Origin: Bradysia coprophila
Taxonomy: Eukaryota; Arthropoda; Insecta; Diptera; Sciaridae
Length of the DNA stretch: 64,000 bases
Assembly (NCBI RefSeq): GCF_014529535.1
Contig: NW_023503496.1
Coordinates: 1,674,001 to 1,738,000 of the forward strand
Reading direction: 5' to 3'
Under the pieces are notes generated by a model. The model saw only the letters and a list, made by a program, of their open reading frames with translations. It was not told where the DNA came from and did no database searches. Position 1 is the first letter of the stretch. Each line of letters begins with the position of its first letter. The position numbers and the translations under genes were made by a program. This document shows, in pieces, positions 24,163-33,701 of this stretch.

Positions 24163-25205
24163 ATCAATTTGAAACTCGCCACTTTTTAAACTGTCACATA
24201 CGGCTATTCAATATTCATCTGTTATCATAAAGACGACAAAAATAATGACAAGCTCTGGGTAAACGATAATATGGTCATTTATAAAGTGAAATGCAGGCTA
24301 AAAAGATGATTAAAGATACTTTGATCGATTTAAGTAATAGACCCCATAACAATACTGGTCATATGCTTGCCGTCTCCGTCTGTAACAGGTTAATGAAGAA
24401 ATTGTCAACTTGAAGCGAGGGGTCACCGACTTCCAGCTTCCAGGGATTATTTATGATTATTGGGGTCATTTGGGGTTATTTTGGGATTATGTTGAAATCG
24501 GTGACCCCTCGGGTAGAAGTAGTAGTAGAAGTTATTTGTCTCGAAAAGCTACGAAAGACATATCCTCCTTTTGTCAACAAAAACTGTCAAATACTTTGCC
24601 GCTAAAGCAGAAGTAATTGACAAAAAGACATTCAGTGCTGCCAGCTGCTACTTTTTTGTCAACTAATTCAACGGGATAAATTGACTCTTCATTGCAAAAT
24701 CAAATTGATAACAACAGTCATACTCGCAGTTATGTTGATAACACCAATCACTACCAAATTATCATTACGTTTCTGATAATTTGAACTAAAATTACAACTA
24801 CGTCCCTATGAATATTACAGAGAGTACCATACAACGAACTTCTGACAATGGTTCGTAAATCACGAGCTTAAGTAATTAATGTGAATAAATCAATCAGTGT
24901 ACAAAAATGTAGTGGGACGATAAACATATACAGTGCGCGCACGGTGAGCTTGAAAAAATTTTATTCGAGCTATCGTGATGTTATGTCCATTTAACATAAT
25001 TTTACGAATGAAACTTTTCTCCGTTCAAGATTCAAATCCACCGGAAAAAAATTGAACTAATCCATTCTGACATCCAATTCAAGCCGACGACGCACTAAAT
25101 GGATAGATTTAAATTTGTCAAAAACGTCAACGGTTCGATCGGTTCGGTGAAGAGATTTACATTTTTTAATTTTGATTTTGTTTTGAAGTGATTGTAGTGG
25201 TTAAG
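24163..25205. other. Intergenic upstream of the 25206 gene
   Basis: Holds a hairpin (CGAGGGGTCACCGA at about 24416 and TCGGTGACCCCTCG ending 24509). Otherwise there is no recognised element or coding sequence. Confidence 0.35.
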
Positions 25206-26604
25206 ATGACTTCGTTAGATCTGTTCTCGTATTGCCTGCAACTAATTATTCCGGTCGTATTGATGTGGTTGTTTCAGCACATTTTGGGTAAGTGCGTATG
25301 CAAACAACGAACAACCTGTTGGAATTCACTTGACAATAACATTTAATGGAGTGGTTTCACTAACTGTCCGTTGCGGAGTCATTTTTCAAAACATTCATTT
25401 CACTTAAAAGCAAGGCTGTATACTTTGGGGAGGTCAAGCAGATGCAGATACGCGAGTTACACACCACGTTTCAATCAAAAAATGGTGAATTTGTATGGAA
25501 AAGGTCGATCTGCGTGACCTCTACAAAGCATACAGCCTTCCTTAAAAGGGCATCGCGCACAGTAATCCTGAAAACCGGCAACTTGAGAATAATGGCAACG
25601 GAAAAACTGATTTTCGTCATTCTCTTTTGGCTTTGTTGAGAAATGATGGAACTTTCGTATTTCCACATAATTTGTAATCGGATTCACTCTCGGATTCACT
25701 CTATGTTGTGGCTGTAGCATATAGCATCGGTCCAAGTTCATTTTTTGTTTAATACAAAAACATCCCTATTTGTGATTCAGCTAATGAACGATGTCGTGTT
25801 CATCAGTTGCTTTCAAACGAGATCAATATTGTAATTTTCCGACTTGTCATGTGTCGTTATCATTCGACACATATTGAAAATACCTTCCAAACGAGCCCAA
25901 TATCACTTACATCCGACATTGAGAATTTGATTCGGTTTACTCTTAATCATGTCACTCACACGATTGAATGTTATTGAATATCCCACAAAAACCTCAAAAG
26001 AGGAAAAGGTGACGCTAGTACTGTAAAAATTAAACTTCCAAAACATTTGATATCAGTTTTGGTGACACGTTCTGCGCCTAAACGTAATCAATTTTAAACA
26101 AGAAAAAAAGTCAACGAGAATTTTACCGATGAGATTTTACAGCGAAAATTTTACAAAACAAATTGCGTCACAAGTGGCAGATGATTATTGTCGTTTCGTG
26201 GGGTTTCCTCAGCATCTGTCACCTGTGACGCAATTTTCTCCGTGTCAGTTCGTGTCAGCTGTAGCACACTATACTACATGTGAACTTACTCTTTCCGTTT
26301 TATGTTATAACAATTGACTATCTTAACTGAGTAAAATGTTGTGATTCAACGTCTGTCTTATTCATGGATTTTATAATTAGGTAAAAGTAACACCAATCGA
26401 TTGAACGACATTGACAACCGATTAGTCAATATACAGAAGCAAGTGGCCAATCTTCCAGTCCAAGGGCAAATTGTGGCTATTCAGGCGCAGATAACACAGC
26501 TGCAGACAAGAATGAATGGCATGGAGAAAGACATGGAAACGTTTAGGCAAACGGTCCGTGAAATCATGCACTTTACGCAACGGTTCCGATCCATCTCGCA
26601 ATGA
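25206..26604 (+). CDS. Small single-pass membrane protein with coiled coil (101 aa), unrecognised
   Basis: Exon 1 is 25206-25287 and exon 2 is 26381-26604. The intron is 1093 nt, GTAAGT...TTAG, phase 1. Exon 1 encodes a hydrophobic segment (LQLIIPVVLMWLFQHILG) acting as a signal anchor. Exon 2 encodes a heptad-rich coiled coil (RLNDIDNRLVNIQKQVANL, later IQAQITQLQTRMNGMEKDME) and ends at TGA 26604. A possible further exon follows a clean acceptor at 27025-27072 (VDELKKDLVDDQSNL, stop), with AATAAA near 27169. It could be a 3' UTR exon (donor ctat|gtaaga near 26659) or an alternative coding end. The intron contains a hAT MITE (25411-25540) and other repeats. No family is recognised; a small membrane-tethered coiled-coil scaffold is inference only. 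Confidence 0.68.
25411..25540. mobile_element. hAT-type MITE copy 2, 8-bp target duplication CTTAAAAG
   Basis: Starts CAAGGCTGTATACTTTGGGG and ends 'catacagccttc'. Flanks are CTTAAAAG at 25403-25410 and 25541-25548, a perfect duplication. It is shortened internally compared with copies 1 and 3. It lies in intron 1 of the membrane/coiled-coil gene. Confidence 0.88.
25987..26240. repeat. Fragments of two MITE families in the intron of the 25206 gene
   Basis: 25987-26072 is the left half of the 13656-13798 family ('gtgacgctagtactgtaa'), cut off after 'tcagttttggtgac'. 26155-26240 carries 'ttgcgtcacaagtggcagat' and 'atctgtcacctgtgacgcaa', a small inverted pair of the 'gacttgcgtcaca' family seen at 12920, 51073 and 57265. 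Confidence 0.6.
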
Positions 26605-27024
26605 GAATGACTCACATGATAGACACACAGGGGTTTAGATCGTCTACGGATTATCTATGTAAGAAATGAAATTTTGTCCATCGATCCAACGTTCACTCAT
26701 TGCGAGATGTATCGGAGCTCGATATTTTCTCTGTTAATGTTTTGTTTATGTGTGTGAAGGCAAAGTACATAGTGGATCCATACCAAAATGTGCACCCGCG
26801 AGCTTTTGCATTCACAATCCACTTTATGCCTATTCTCAGTGTCCACATGTAATAATGTTATCGACTCGAAACGATTATACGCAGTCTTTGATATTGTTGA
26901 TTCAGAATCTCTCAGGTGCACGTTTCATAATATAAATCTTAGATCCACAATACCTGGCCTTCTACTTCATTGAACATTATGTAGAAATAAATGACTGAAC
27001 AATTCTGTTTTCCCGATTTTGCAG

Positions 27025-27072
27025 GTAGACGAACTGAAGAAGGATTTGGTTGACGATCAAAGCAATTTGTGA
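27025..27072 (+). other. Probable 3' exon of the 25206 gene
   Basis: A strong acceptor (cccgattttgcag) precedes an open stretch VDELKKDLVDDQSNL followed by TGA. AATAAA occurs about 100 bases later with a poly-A-like run after it. Whether it is coding (alternative donor inside exon 2) or untranslated is unresolved. Confidence 0.4.
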
Positions 27073-27179
27073 TTCTTTTTGTCTGTAACTTTTTGTAATT
27101 ATTTCACAGCGCATCGCCATCTGTTATTAGTTCTCTGATATTTTTCTTCTTAATTTTCATGATCTTTTTAATAAAAAAA

Positions 27180-27745
27180 AATTATTTGCTCTCATCACAC
27201 ACCATTCTTGACTTTTTTAATCGTGCCAAGTAAAATACGACCCACCCCGATAATTAGAGAGTCATTTTTCAAAATCAGTTACACCTCAAAAGACGCCTCA
27301 CATTAAATTTTAGAGATCAAATTGCGGTCATGGACACACGACATAATGATCGTTGACACCTCCCCGGAGCACAATTTAAATTGAACTGACTGTTTATTAT
27401 GTCTCTGTGTGTACTCATAAGACGATCTTTCCGCAATTCTCCACAGGGGACATCCAAAAAGGGCGTCCGCGTTTTTTTTTTCGATTTTTTTACCAGAGAT
27501 CCAGAGGACATGGACACTATCAGAGTCGGTAGGAATAGTTTGCAGAATGCGCATTTTCAGACAATGGGTGCGCCTTCAATAGTAAGTCTTCATAAGTGCA
27601 GTCTTTATTTTGAGTGCCACAGTACATGAAATCGTGTCTTAACTAGAATTTTGCACAATCGATCTGTTGTCAATCTCGGCTTCGCCTCACATTGGCTATT
27701 TTAACATCTTGTGGGCAAAATTCTGATTAGCGAAGTTTTCTAAAG
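27180..27745. other. Intergenic, no gene recognised
   Basis: Overlapping short ORFs occur on both strands around 27303-27629, but none resembles a known family and they shadow one another. Confidence 0.35.
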
Positions 27746-28541
27746 ATTCTTGGAACAATATCAATTTGTTCAGACAGTCAAGCAGCACTAAAGGTTCTAG
27801 CATCATTTAGCTTTAAGTCTGCATTAACACTGGAATGCTGGGAAACTTTGAACAGTGCACACTATCAACCATATCAACATAATATTGGCATAAAGCGGAA
27901 CCAATAGCTCAGCTACGTCCCATTCGTACAGTAAAGGTATAGTAAGTACAATAAAAGAAAAAAGTTTCAAAAACTATTGGAACAACCTTACTAGCTGCCG
28001 ACAAGCCAAAAACCAAGGCTGTATACTTTGGGGAGGTCACGCAGATACAGATACGCGGGTTACACACCACAGTTGATGATAAAATGGCCGATTTCAAACA
28101 AAAATTCACCTACTCTGATGATTCTCGTCGTCTTGATGATGTGGTGAATTTTTTTACATGTAAAATCATCAGAAGTGGTGTGTTCCCGCGTATCTAATAA
28201 AATGGCGGTCTGCGTGACCTCCTCAAAGTATACAGCCTTGCCAAAAACTGCATCAAGATATGCAAGAGAAAGTCAAAGTTTATCCTAAATATAAGCAGAA
28301 CAAGACAACAGGACACTACGGATTTAACAGACACCTAACAACTATCGGTAAACGAACAGATCCAGGATTCGATCTGTGTGGCTATCACACAGACACAGCC
28401 GAAGATTAACTCTATCACTGCCCAGCTTTCATCATGAAGAGGACAAAGTACTTAGGCAATTTCATCATCAGGTATAACCTGACCAAAAACCTTTATCCGA
28501 AGGACATCCTAAACTACATTGGTAGTACAGGAAGATTCTAA
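27746..28541 (+). pseudogene. Non-LTR retrotransposon relic: RNase H and C-terminal Cys/His region, split by a MITE
   Basis: Reading frames on the plus strand give ILGTISICSDSQAALKVLAS (RNase H signature), then SALTLECWETLNSA, then YWNNLTSCRQAKN. After the MITE at 28014-28240 comes CIKICKRKSKFILNISRTR, and in a second frame TTGHYGFNRHLTTIGKRTDP, CGYHTDTAED, stop, LYHCPAF. This order is the RNase H to C-terminal zinc-finger-like end of I/R1-type non-LTR elements. At least one frameshift and several stops make it dead. Removing the MITE and one copy of CCAAAAAC restores SCRQAKNCIKI in frame, confirming an insertion into formerly coding DNA. Confidence 0.82.
28014..28240. mobile_element. hAT-type MITE copy 3, 8-bp target duplication CCAAAAAC
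   Basis: Starts CAAGGCTGTATACTTTGGGG and ends TACAGCCTTG. The terminal inverted repeats continue for about 30 bp ('gaggtcacgcaga' and 'tctgcgtgacctcc'). Perfect flanking duplication CCAAAAAC at 28006-28013 and 28241-28248. It sits inside the retrotransposon relic. Confidence 0.92.
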
Positions 28542-28920
28542 TAAACAGCAATTCCATCAACAAACCAGCATAACGGGCCCAAACAGAGGCCACCATGTGT
28601 ATGTTTTACCACAGTAAAACGGCTAGTTTAAAAAAAACATGCTTGATCTTGCTGGCCGGTGGGCACAAAAATGAAGTATCGAAATATTTTCTTGTTGTGT
28701 TATTCTTAATCGTGGTACTGCCCTCTCTGCAAAAACCACTAAAAATATTTCTTGTCCACACGAGAGTTTGAATAATTTTTTTTTCAAGCGCACCGTGTAG
28801 TCGCAAGACTAAAATTAGATGCAAGAATGTCAATGGCATCATCGTATCTTAATTTGTAGATAAAAGATAAAATTTTGATTTATACTCTCTACGTACTATC
28901 TAAAGTATTAAAAGTTCCAT
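28542..28920. other. Intergenic upstream of the FAD oxidoreductase gene
   Basis: No element or gene recognised. AT-rich. Confidence 0.35.
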
Positions 28921-28925
28921 TCAGT
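28921..28925 (+). promoter_or_regulatory. Possible TCAGT initiator of the FAD oxidoreductase gene
   Basis: TCAGT in 'ttccattcagtgtgatacg' matches the arthropod initiator consensus about 70 bases before the ATG at 28994. No TATA box is evident. Chance occurrence is possible. Confidence 0.3.
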
Positions 28926-28993
28926 GTGATACGTTGACCAGTCAACAACTTTACTGCTTCACGATTCACTGAAATACTCTTAAGCTTTTCCGA

Positions 28994-30613
28994 ATGGAAA
29001 CACTACCTTCAATCATACTACTCGTGTGTTTGGTCTGCCTGACAAAAGTTGAAACAACAGAATTATCGGAATGTTTGCTCTCAAATGGCATTGACACCGA
29101 TTCGAATTTAGTCGAAAGGAATGTGGCAAGTCCTTCAGCGTACGACGACATAAATTTCCAATGGCAAGAACGTGGAGCACACCGCCAACCCAAAGCCTAT
29201 CTTCACATATATTCGGCAACTGATGTACAAGCCGCAATTAAATGCGGACGAATTCTTGGATTGGAAATAGTTGCACGGGGTGGTGGCCATGGTTATGTAA
29301 AATCTGCCTACGGTCACAGTGATGATGACAATACTCTGATTCTGGATTTGAAAACGTTCAAATCGATTGCGATAGATACGCAAGCAAGAACTGCAACTGT
29401 TGATGCTGGGGCGCTCATGGGACACGTTGCTTATGAGATATGGGCGAATGGAAATTTTGTATTTCCGTACGGTAGATGTGCTTCAGTTGGAATCACCGGA
29501 TACATACTCGGCGGTGGACACTCAATATTCTCTTACATCTATGGCATGGCACTGGACAGTTTAATCGAATTGGAAATGGTGAATGCCGACGCCGAATTAC
29601 TTACAATTAACAATCGAACCAACACTGATTTATTTTGGGCGTTACGTGGCGCTGGATCGACCGGATCGTTTGGAATTGTTACAAAGCTAGTCCTTCAATT
29701 ATACCCAGCCCCGCAACAGGTTATTAATGTTGATGTGAATTATAATGCTGAACAGTTCCGTGAAGTTTACTCAGTGTTTGAAGCCATCGCTAGCGAATTA
29801 TATTATTACCGGTTCAAATTCAAAGATGGCATCATCAAAGTGAACTTTAAAGAGACTCAGAGTAAAACAGAAGCAGAAACTATCGGAATGCGTCGTATCC
29901 AACAAGCACTTGATTTACTCCCGGCACCAATTAGTCCGCCAGTGTCAACTGTGCAAACATTTCCAGAGTATCTCACACGGTCTATTGGAGACGTCCGGTC
30001 TTTTGGTTACATCCAGCCGAGCGTTATTTTATCCGAACCGAAAGACATTCTCAATATAACGAGTTATGGGATCGGATCCGAGTGGTTTAAATCGAAGTCA
30101 TTTTTTGTCAATAAATTGTTGAGCAGCGGTGACGTTTTGGAATTGGAACAATTGCTCAGTGCTATTGATTTGCCTGATGTTCACATCCATCTCGATTCAT
30201 TTGGGCTAAAAATTAACGATTTTCATCCACACATTCACTCGTCATTTGTTCATCGGGACGCATATTTCATTCTGTTCATATACATGGTACGGGAGAAGAC
30301 GGATGATCCGGATGTATCGGCTAAATTGATTGATTTTTTCGAGAAAAGTAAACGAATATTGAATCACACGACGTCGTTTCAAAACTATGCAGACGATGAG
30401 ATGAGTGATTCGTTGGAGAGATATTATGGCGCAAATTTGCCAAGATTAATTGATATTAAAACGGAAATTGATCCGGACAATTTTTTTAACAGTAATCCGC
30501 AGTCAATACCCATTAAGAGCTCGGCGGTAAGAATGATGTCTTCGTGCATTGCAACCATTTTCATTTCACTATTTTGCATTATTATGGAACGTATGTATGT
30601 GGATACAGAGTAG
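28994..30613 (+). CDS. Berberine-bridge-enzyme-like FAD-linked oxidoreductase (539 aa), single exon
   Basis: An N-terminal signal peptide (METLPSIILLVCLVCLTKVE) is followed by a PCMH-type FAD-binding domain. GGGHGY carries His99, and YGRCASVG carries Cys162. These two positions match the two residues that bind FAD covalently in berberine bridge enzymes and related oligosaccharide oxidases. GYILGGGHS, LFWALRGAGST and SFGIVTKLVLQLYP complete the FAD domain. The C-terminal BBE motif is present (YYGANLPRL, then DPDNFFNSNPQSIP). A hydrophobic stretch at about 518-531 before a short charged tail suggests membrane anchoring, unusual for this mostly secreted family. There is no intron, and AATAAA lies at 30682. 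The reaction is likely oxidation of an alcohol, sugar or amine with O2; the substrate is unknown. The family is chiefly plant, fungal and bacterial, so ancient horizontal gain is worth testing, although base composition resembles neighbouring genes. Confidence 0.88.
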   Translation: METLPSIILLVCLVCLTKVETTELSECLLSNGIDTDSNLVERNVASPSAYDDINFQWQERGAHRQPKAYLHIYSATDVQAAIKCGRILGLEIVARGGGHGYVKSAYGHSDDDNTLILDLKTFKSIAIDTQARTATVDAGALMGHVAYEIWANGNFVFPYGRCASVGITGYILGGGHSIFSYIYGMALDSLIELEMVNADAELLTINNRTNTDLFWALRGAGSTGSFGIVTKLVLQLYPAPQQVINVDVNYNAEQFREVYSVFEAIASELYYYRFKFKDGIIKVNFKETQSKTEAETIGMRRIQQALDLLPAPISPPVSTVQTFPEYLTRSIGDVRSFGYIQPSVILSEPKDILNITSYGIGSEWFKSKSFFVNKLLSSGDVLELEQLLSAIDLPDVHIHLDSFGLKINDFHPHIHSSFVHRDAYFILFIYMVREKTDDPDVSAKLIDFFEKSKRILNHTTSFQNYADDEMSDSLERYYGANLPRLIDIKTEIDPDNFFNSNPQSIPIKSSAVRMMSSCIATIFISLFCIIMERMYVDTE

Positions 30614-30681
30614 CAGGTAGAGTGTAACATCATTGTTATTGTGATCAGATTAGACGGAACGGTGAAAAGAACAACACTTAT

Positions 30682-30687
30682 AATAAA
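30682..30687 (+). promoter_or_regulatory. Poly(A) signal AATAAA of the FAD oxidoreductase gene
   Basis: AATAAA 69 bases after the stop codon, in 'cttataataaaggc'. Confidence 0.55.
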
Positions 30688-30850
30688 GGCATTGTTTCGT
30701 TCATCGGTTCAGTGGAGTTTTATCATCTCTATTTTTCTTCCGATCCTACATGGGGGCTCAACGGATCATCAATCGCCTAAAAGTGTTGTATTACCATTTA
30801 TTAATCTACAAATTGTAGTGAAAGCCAGACTCAAAGCAAAGTGACAAGTA

Positions 30851-31575
30851 TTTTTATTTCTTTATTTATTTATTATTTATCAACGGTTTACACCAACTGA
30901 TAGTTATGATAATCCAAAGCAGGAATGATAACAATAATAGAACAAAGAGATGAATCAAACTTAAATCAATAATGAAATTATCGTCAAAGAAAAAACCAAA
31001 GAAGATAGAAAAATTAAAAAGAAAATGAAGAAAAAAGAACTAAAAGCGAAGCAACAAAAACAGAATAAGGAAAACTTTAAAACTCAGTACGTTCTGTAAT
31101 TTGCAAATGAATAGTTCTCAGGTATCTCGACGGAACGGACACTGCTGCGAAATGTGCCCCTAGACACTGCTCGGTCGTACAAATGTCCAAAACGTTTGAA
31201 GATCATACATAGGTGGTTCACTGGTTCATAGTATCCATAGTCAGTTCGATGCCTATTAATTTGCAAAAATTCATTCGCACGAAGAACTCGGGTAGGTTGA
31301 CGAACAGTTGTGTTGGGCTTCAGCTCGGAGGCATCAATGCGTTCGGTAAGGACATCGTAAACGAAAGTGGCACTCAAATTGATACGTCTACTCGATAAAG
31401 TCTCGATACCAACCATTTTGCAGCGTATGACGGCAGTCTGAAGGTGCTGTCGCGTCGTACAGTTCGTTTCAAGTATGAATTGCTTTTGTATGGACTCGAT
31501 CTCGTGCATTCTCGTGGTACAGTGTGGTTGCCAAACGGTGCAGGCATATTCTAAATGCGACCTTACGTGAGCGCA
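30851..31575 (-). pseudogene. Non-LTR retrotransposon 3' fragment (end of reverse-transcriptase ORF plus AT-rich tail)
   Basis: The minus-strand frame reads VRSHLEYACTVWQPHCTTRM, then IESIQKQFIL, SSRRINLSATFVYDVL and INRHRTDYGYYEPVNHLC, ending at 31084. HLEYACTVW..., IESIQKQF and the RR(I/L)..(A/L)FVYD(V/L)L block are the conserved post-RT region of Jockey-group elements. Downstream, an A-rich 3' region ends in an (AAAT)-like tail near 30851. A stop lies just upstream of the block, and the RT core itself is absent, so this is a 5'-truncated dead copy. Confidence 0.8.
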
Positions 31576-31679
31576 GTATCATGTCCGGAGCGATAGCGGA
31601 GGACTTGACGCAGTCTAACTTCCAAAAAAAGAACGAAGAAATTTTTTTGAGACGCGGCAACTATATATAGGCGAGAATC

Positions 31680-32240
31680 ATGTCCTTTGGCCTGTATCAC
31701 CATCCTATTCCATCTTATTCTCGCTTCAAACACGAGCAAAACGAGCTATCACTCGACTATGTAGCTTTAAAATTGCCGGAGATACATCGTTTTGAAGTTG
31801 GTCATTTTGATAGAAAATGCACCAAATTAACGTTTTCCAAACAATCAAAATCTTTCAACTTACTCTGCATGTTTCTATCTGTCTATCTGTCTATCTATCG
31901 ACGGTCGATCTCGGAAACTAGTCAGCCAATCTCCATGAAATTTTGCAGGAACCTCAGGGTGGACATAAAAATGAAAATGTGATACGCCATTACCCCAGGA
32001 AAAACCAGAATTTTGTTTTATTGGCATCGAAGTGGTTTCTGAGTGTAGTTTTCGAGGGTCGGGAACGCATTTTCGGCTGTAGCTTAGCTGTATTGAAACC
32101 TACAGAGGCGTGCGACCCATCAAATGAAAGGTATTCGTAACACGATTCGAACAAAAAAATAATTAAAAAAATCGGGTCAGATTCGTTTGAGCTAGAGTGA
32201 TTAAAGTGACCAAATTTTGAGCTACTCGAGCGTAGGATGA
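31680..32240. other. Intergenic, repeat-like
   Basis: Contains 'tctatctgtctatctatcga' followed by 'caatctccatgaaattttgc', a wording common in dispersed insect repeats. The ORF at 31680-31982 overlapping it is not convincing. Confidence 0.35.
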
Positions 32241-32268
32241 AAGGACTAATATTTTTTGGGTTACGAAA

Positions 32269-32550
32269 GATAGAGAGTTACTTTCTTCGGCAAAGTCTCA
32301 GAGTTTTACGAGTAGAACAGAGGGGCATATGTGAAAAATGTCGAAAGTTGGAAATGGGTGGGTCAATTATGTTTTTAGAGGTATTTCTTGAATGGTGGCA
32401 GATAGAGAGTTACTTTCTTCGGCAAAGTCTCAGAGTTTTACGAGTAGAACAGAGGGGCATATGTGAAAAATGTCGAAAGTTGGAAATGGGTGGGTCAATT
32501 GGGGTTTTGGAGATATTTCTTGAATGGTGGCAGATAGAGAATTACTTTCG
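32269..32550. repeat. Tandem duplication, 132-bp period, about 2.1 copies
   Basis: 'gatagagagttactttcttc' starts at 32269 and 32401, with a partial third at 32533 ('gatagagaattactttcg'). The spacing is exactly 132 bases each time and the two full units are nearly identical. 132 is divisible by three, which produces the internally repeated ORF at 32237-32563. There is no sign that it is a gene. Confidence 0.9.
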
Positions 32551-32559
32551 TCAAATTTT

Positions 32560-33540
32560 CTGAATTTCGTCACTTCTGAAGTGAAGGTGTACTTAAGGAC
32601 GAACAATAACAATAAGAGTGGTCTTAAGGACAAATAATAGAACACGTGGGGACGTGAACATTTAAAAAATCTAATATCAAAGTCAGTCGGGACAAATCAA
32701 ATTGGAAAGCAGCTGGTGTAAGGTGTAGCCGTTAATGCTGAAACGTTGAAAAGTGCTAGACAAGTCAATGCACACTGCACAGCCGATAGTTCGAAAAGAT
32801 TTATTGTTGAAATGACATGGCGGTAACAATTGGATTAGAATGAAGGAAACGTACCGCGCGTAGCTGTACATTTTGAGCTTAGGCTCGATTCTTTTCTTTG
32901 CTGCGATTTTTTTTGGTGATTTCTCAGCAGCTTTCCACAATTTCCTAAATTTCCAACAGCAAATGGCAATGTCTCAATGCAAACTATCCTACACTTGTTC
33001 ATGGAAAGCTTTGATGCTATCTTGTGTAAGCCTAGGCTACTCTGACTTTTAGACCGCCGCTAGTTCTCGAGGTCAAAACAGCCTTCTTTTTCTTCATTCA
33101 TTCACTTAACGTGAGCCATGGGCAAGGGAAGAGTGTTCAAACTCTGTTTGTTCCTATTTTTATTTTGAGTTTCATTTGATAGGCATTTCAGCTCTGGAAT
33201 GAAAATGGAAGTCACCGGCTCGCTGTGGTTTACTTCAGGTTATACTCTTTACTGCGTATATAGAAGTAAAACGGACGAAGAAGGTCTTTAGTCCGGTCAC
33301 TAATGTCTTGGTCCAATCTCTAACGGGTAGTCTACCTCTATGAACAGACGTGACAAATCGCATTTTAACGTAAAACAATAATTCGAGACGAATGGAATCA
33401 TCGAATTTTCGCTGTCAATACGTTGGAAAATTCATCGGCAGATCATTGAAACCGGTCAACGATAGGGACTTGGTGACACGACTGTTGGCGATGGAAGAAT
33501 TCTAATTTCGAGGCAAAATGGAACGAAAACCTTTAAAAGT
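32560..33540. other. Intergenic, nothing recognised
   Basis: No supported gene or clear element. Short unsupported ORFs only. Confidence 0.3.
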
Positions 33541-33549
33541 CATCAACAT

Positions 33550-33670
33550 TCCCAGTCAAGCAAGTTTTTCAGTTTATGAAATTTTGGCGCAAAATTTGAA
33601 TTCGCTAACGCTAAACAATTTATTGACTGGAAACATCGATGACTTTCAAAACTCTAGAAAATCTCAAATA
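33550..33670. repeat. Palindromic MITE copy ('ttcccagtcaag' family)
   Basis: 'cattcccagtcaagcaagtt' and 'attttggcgcaaaatttgaa' are shared with 38655-38815. It overlaps the 3' flank of the GT31 gene and makes the plus-strand ORF at 33518-33772 spurious. Confidence 0.6.
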
Positions 33671-33701
33671 TGTTCCGACCTAAAAACACCCCACTGTGCG
33701 T

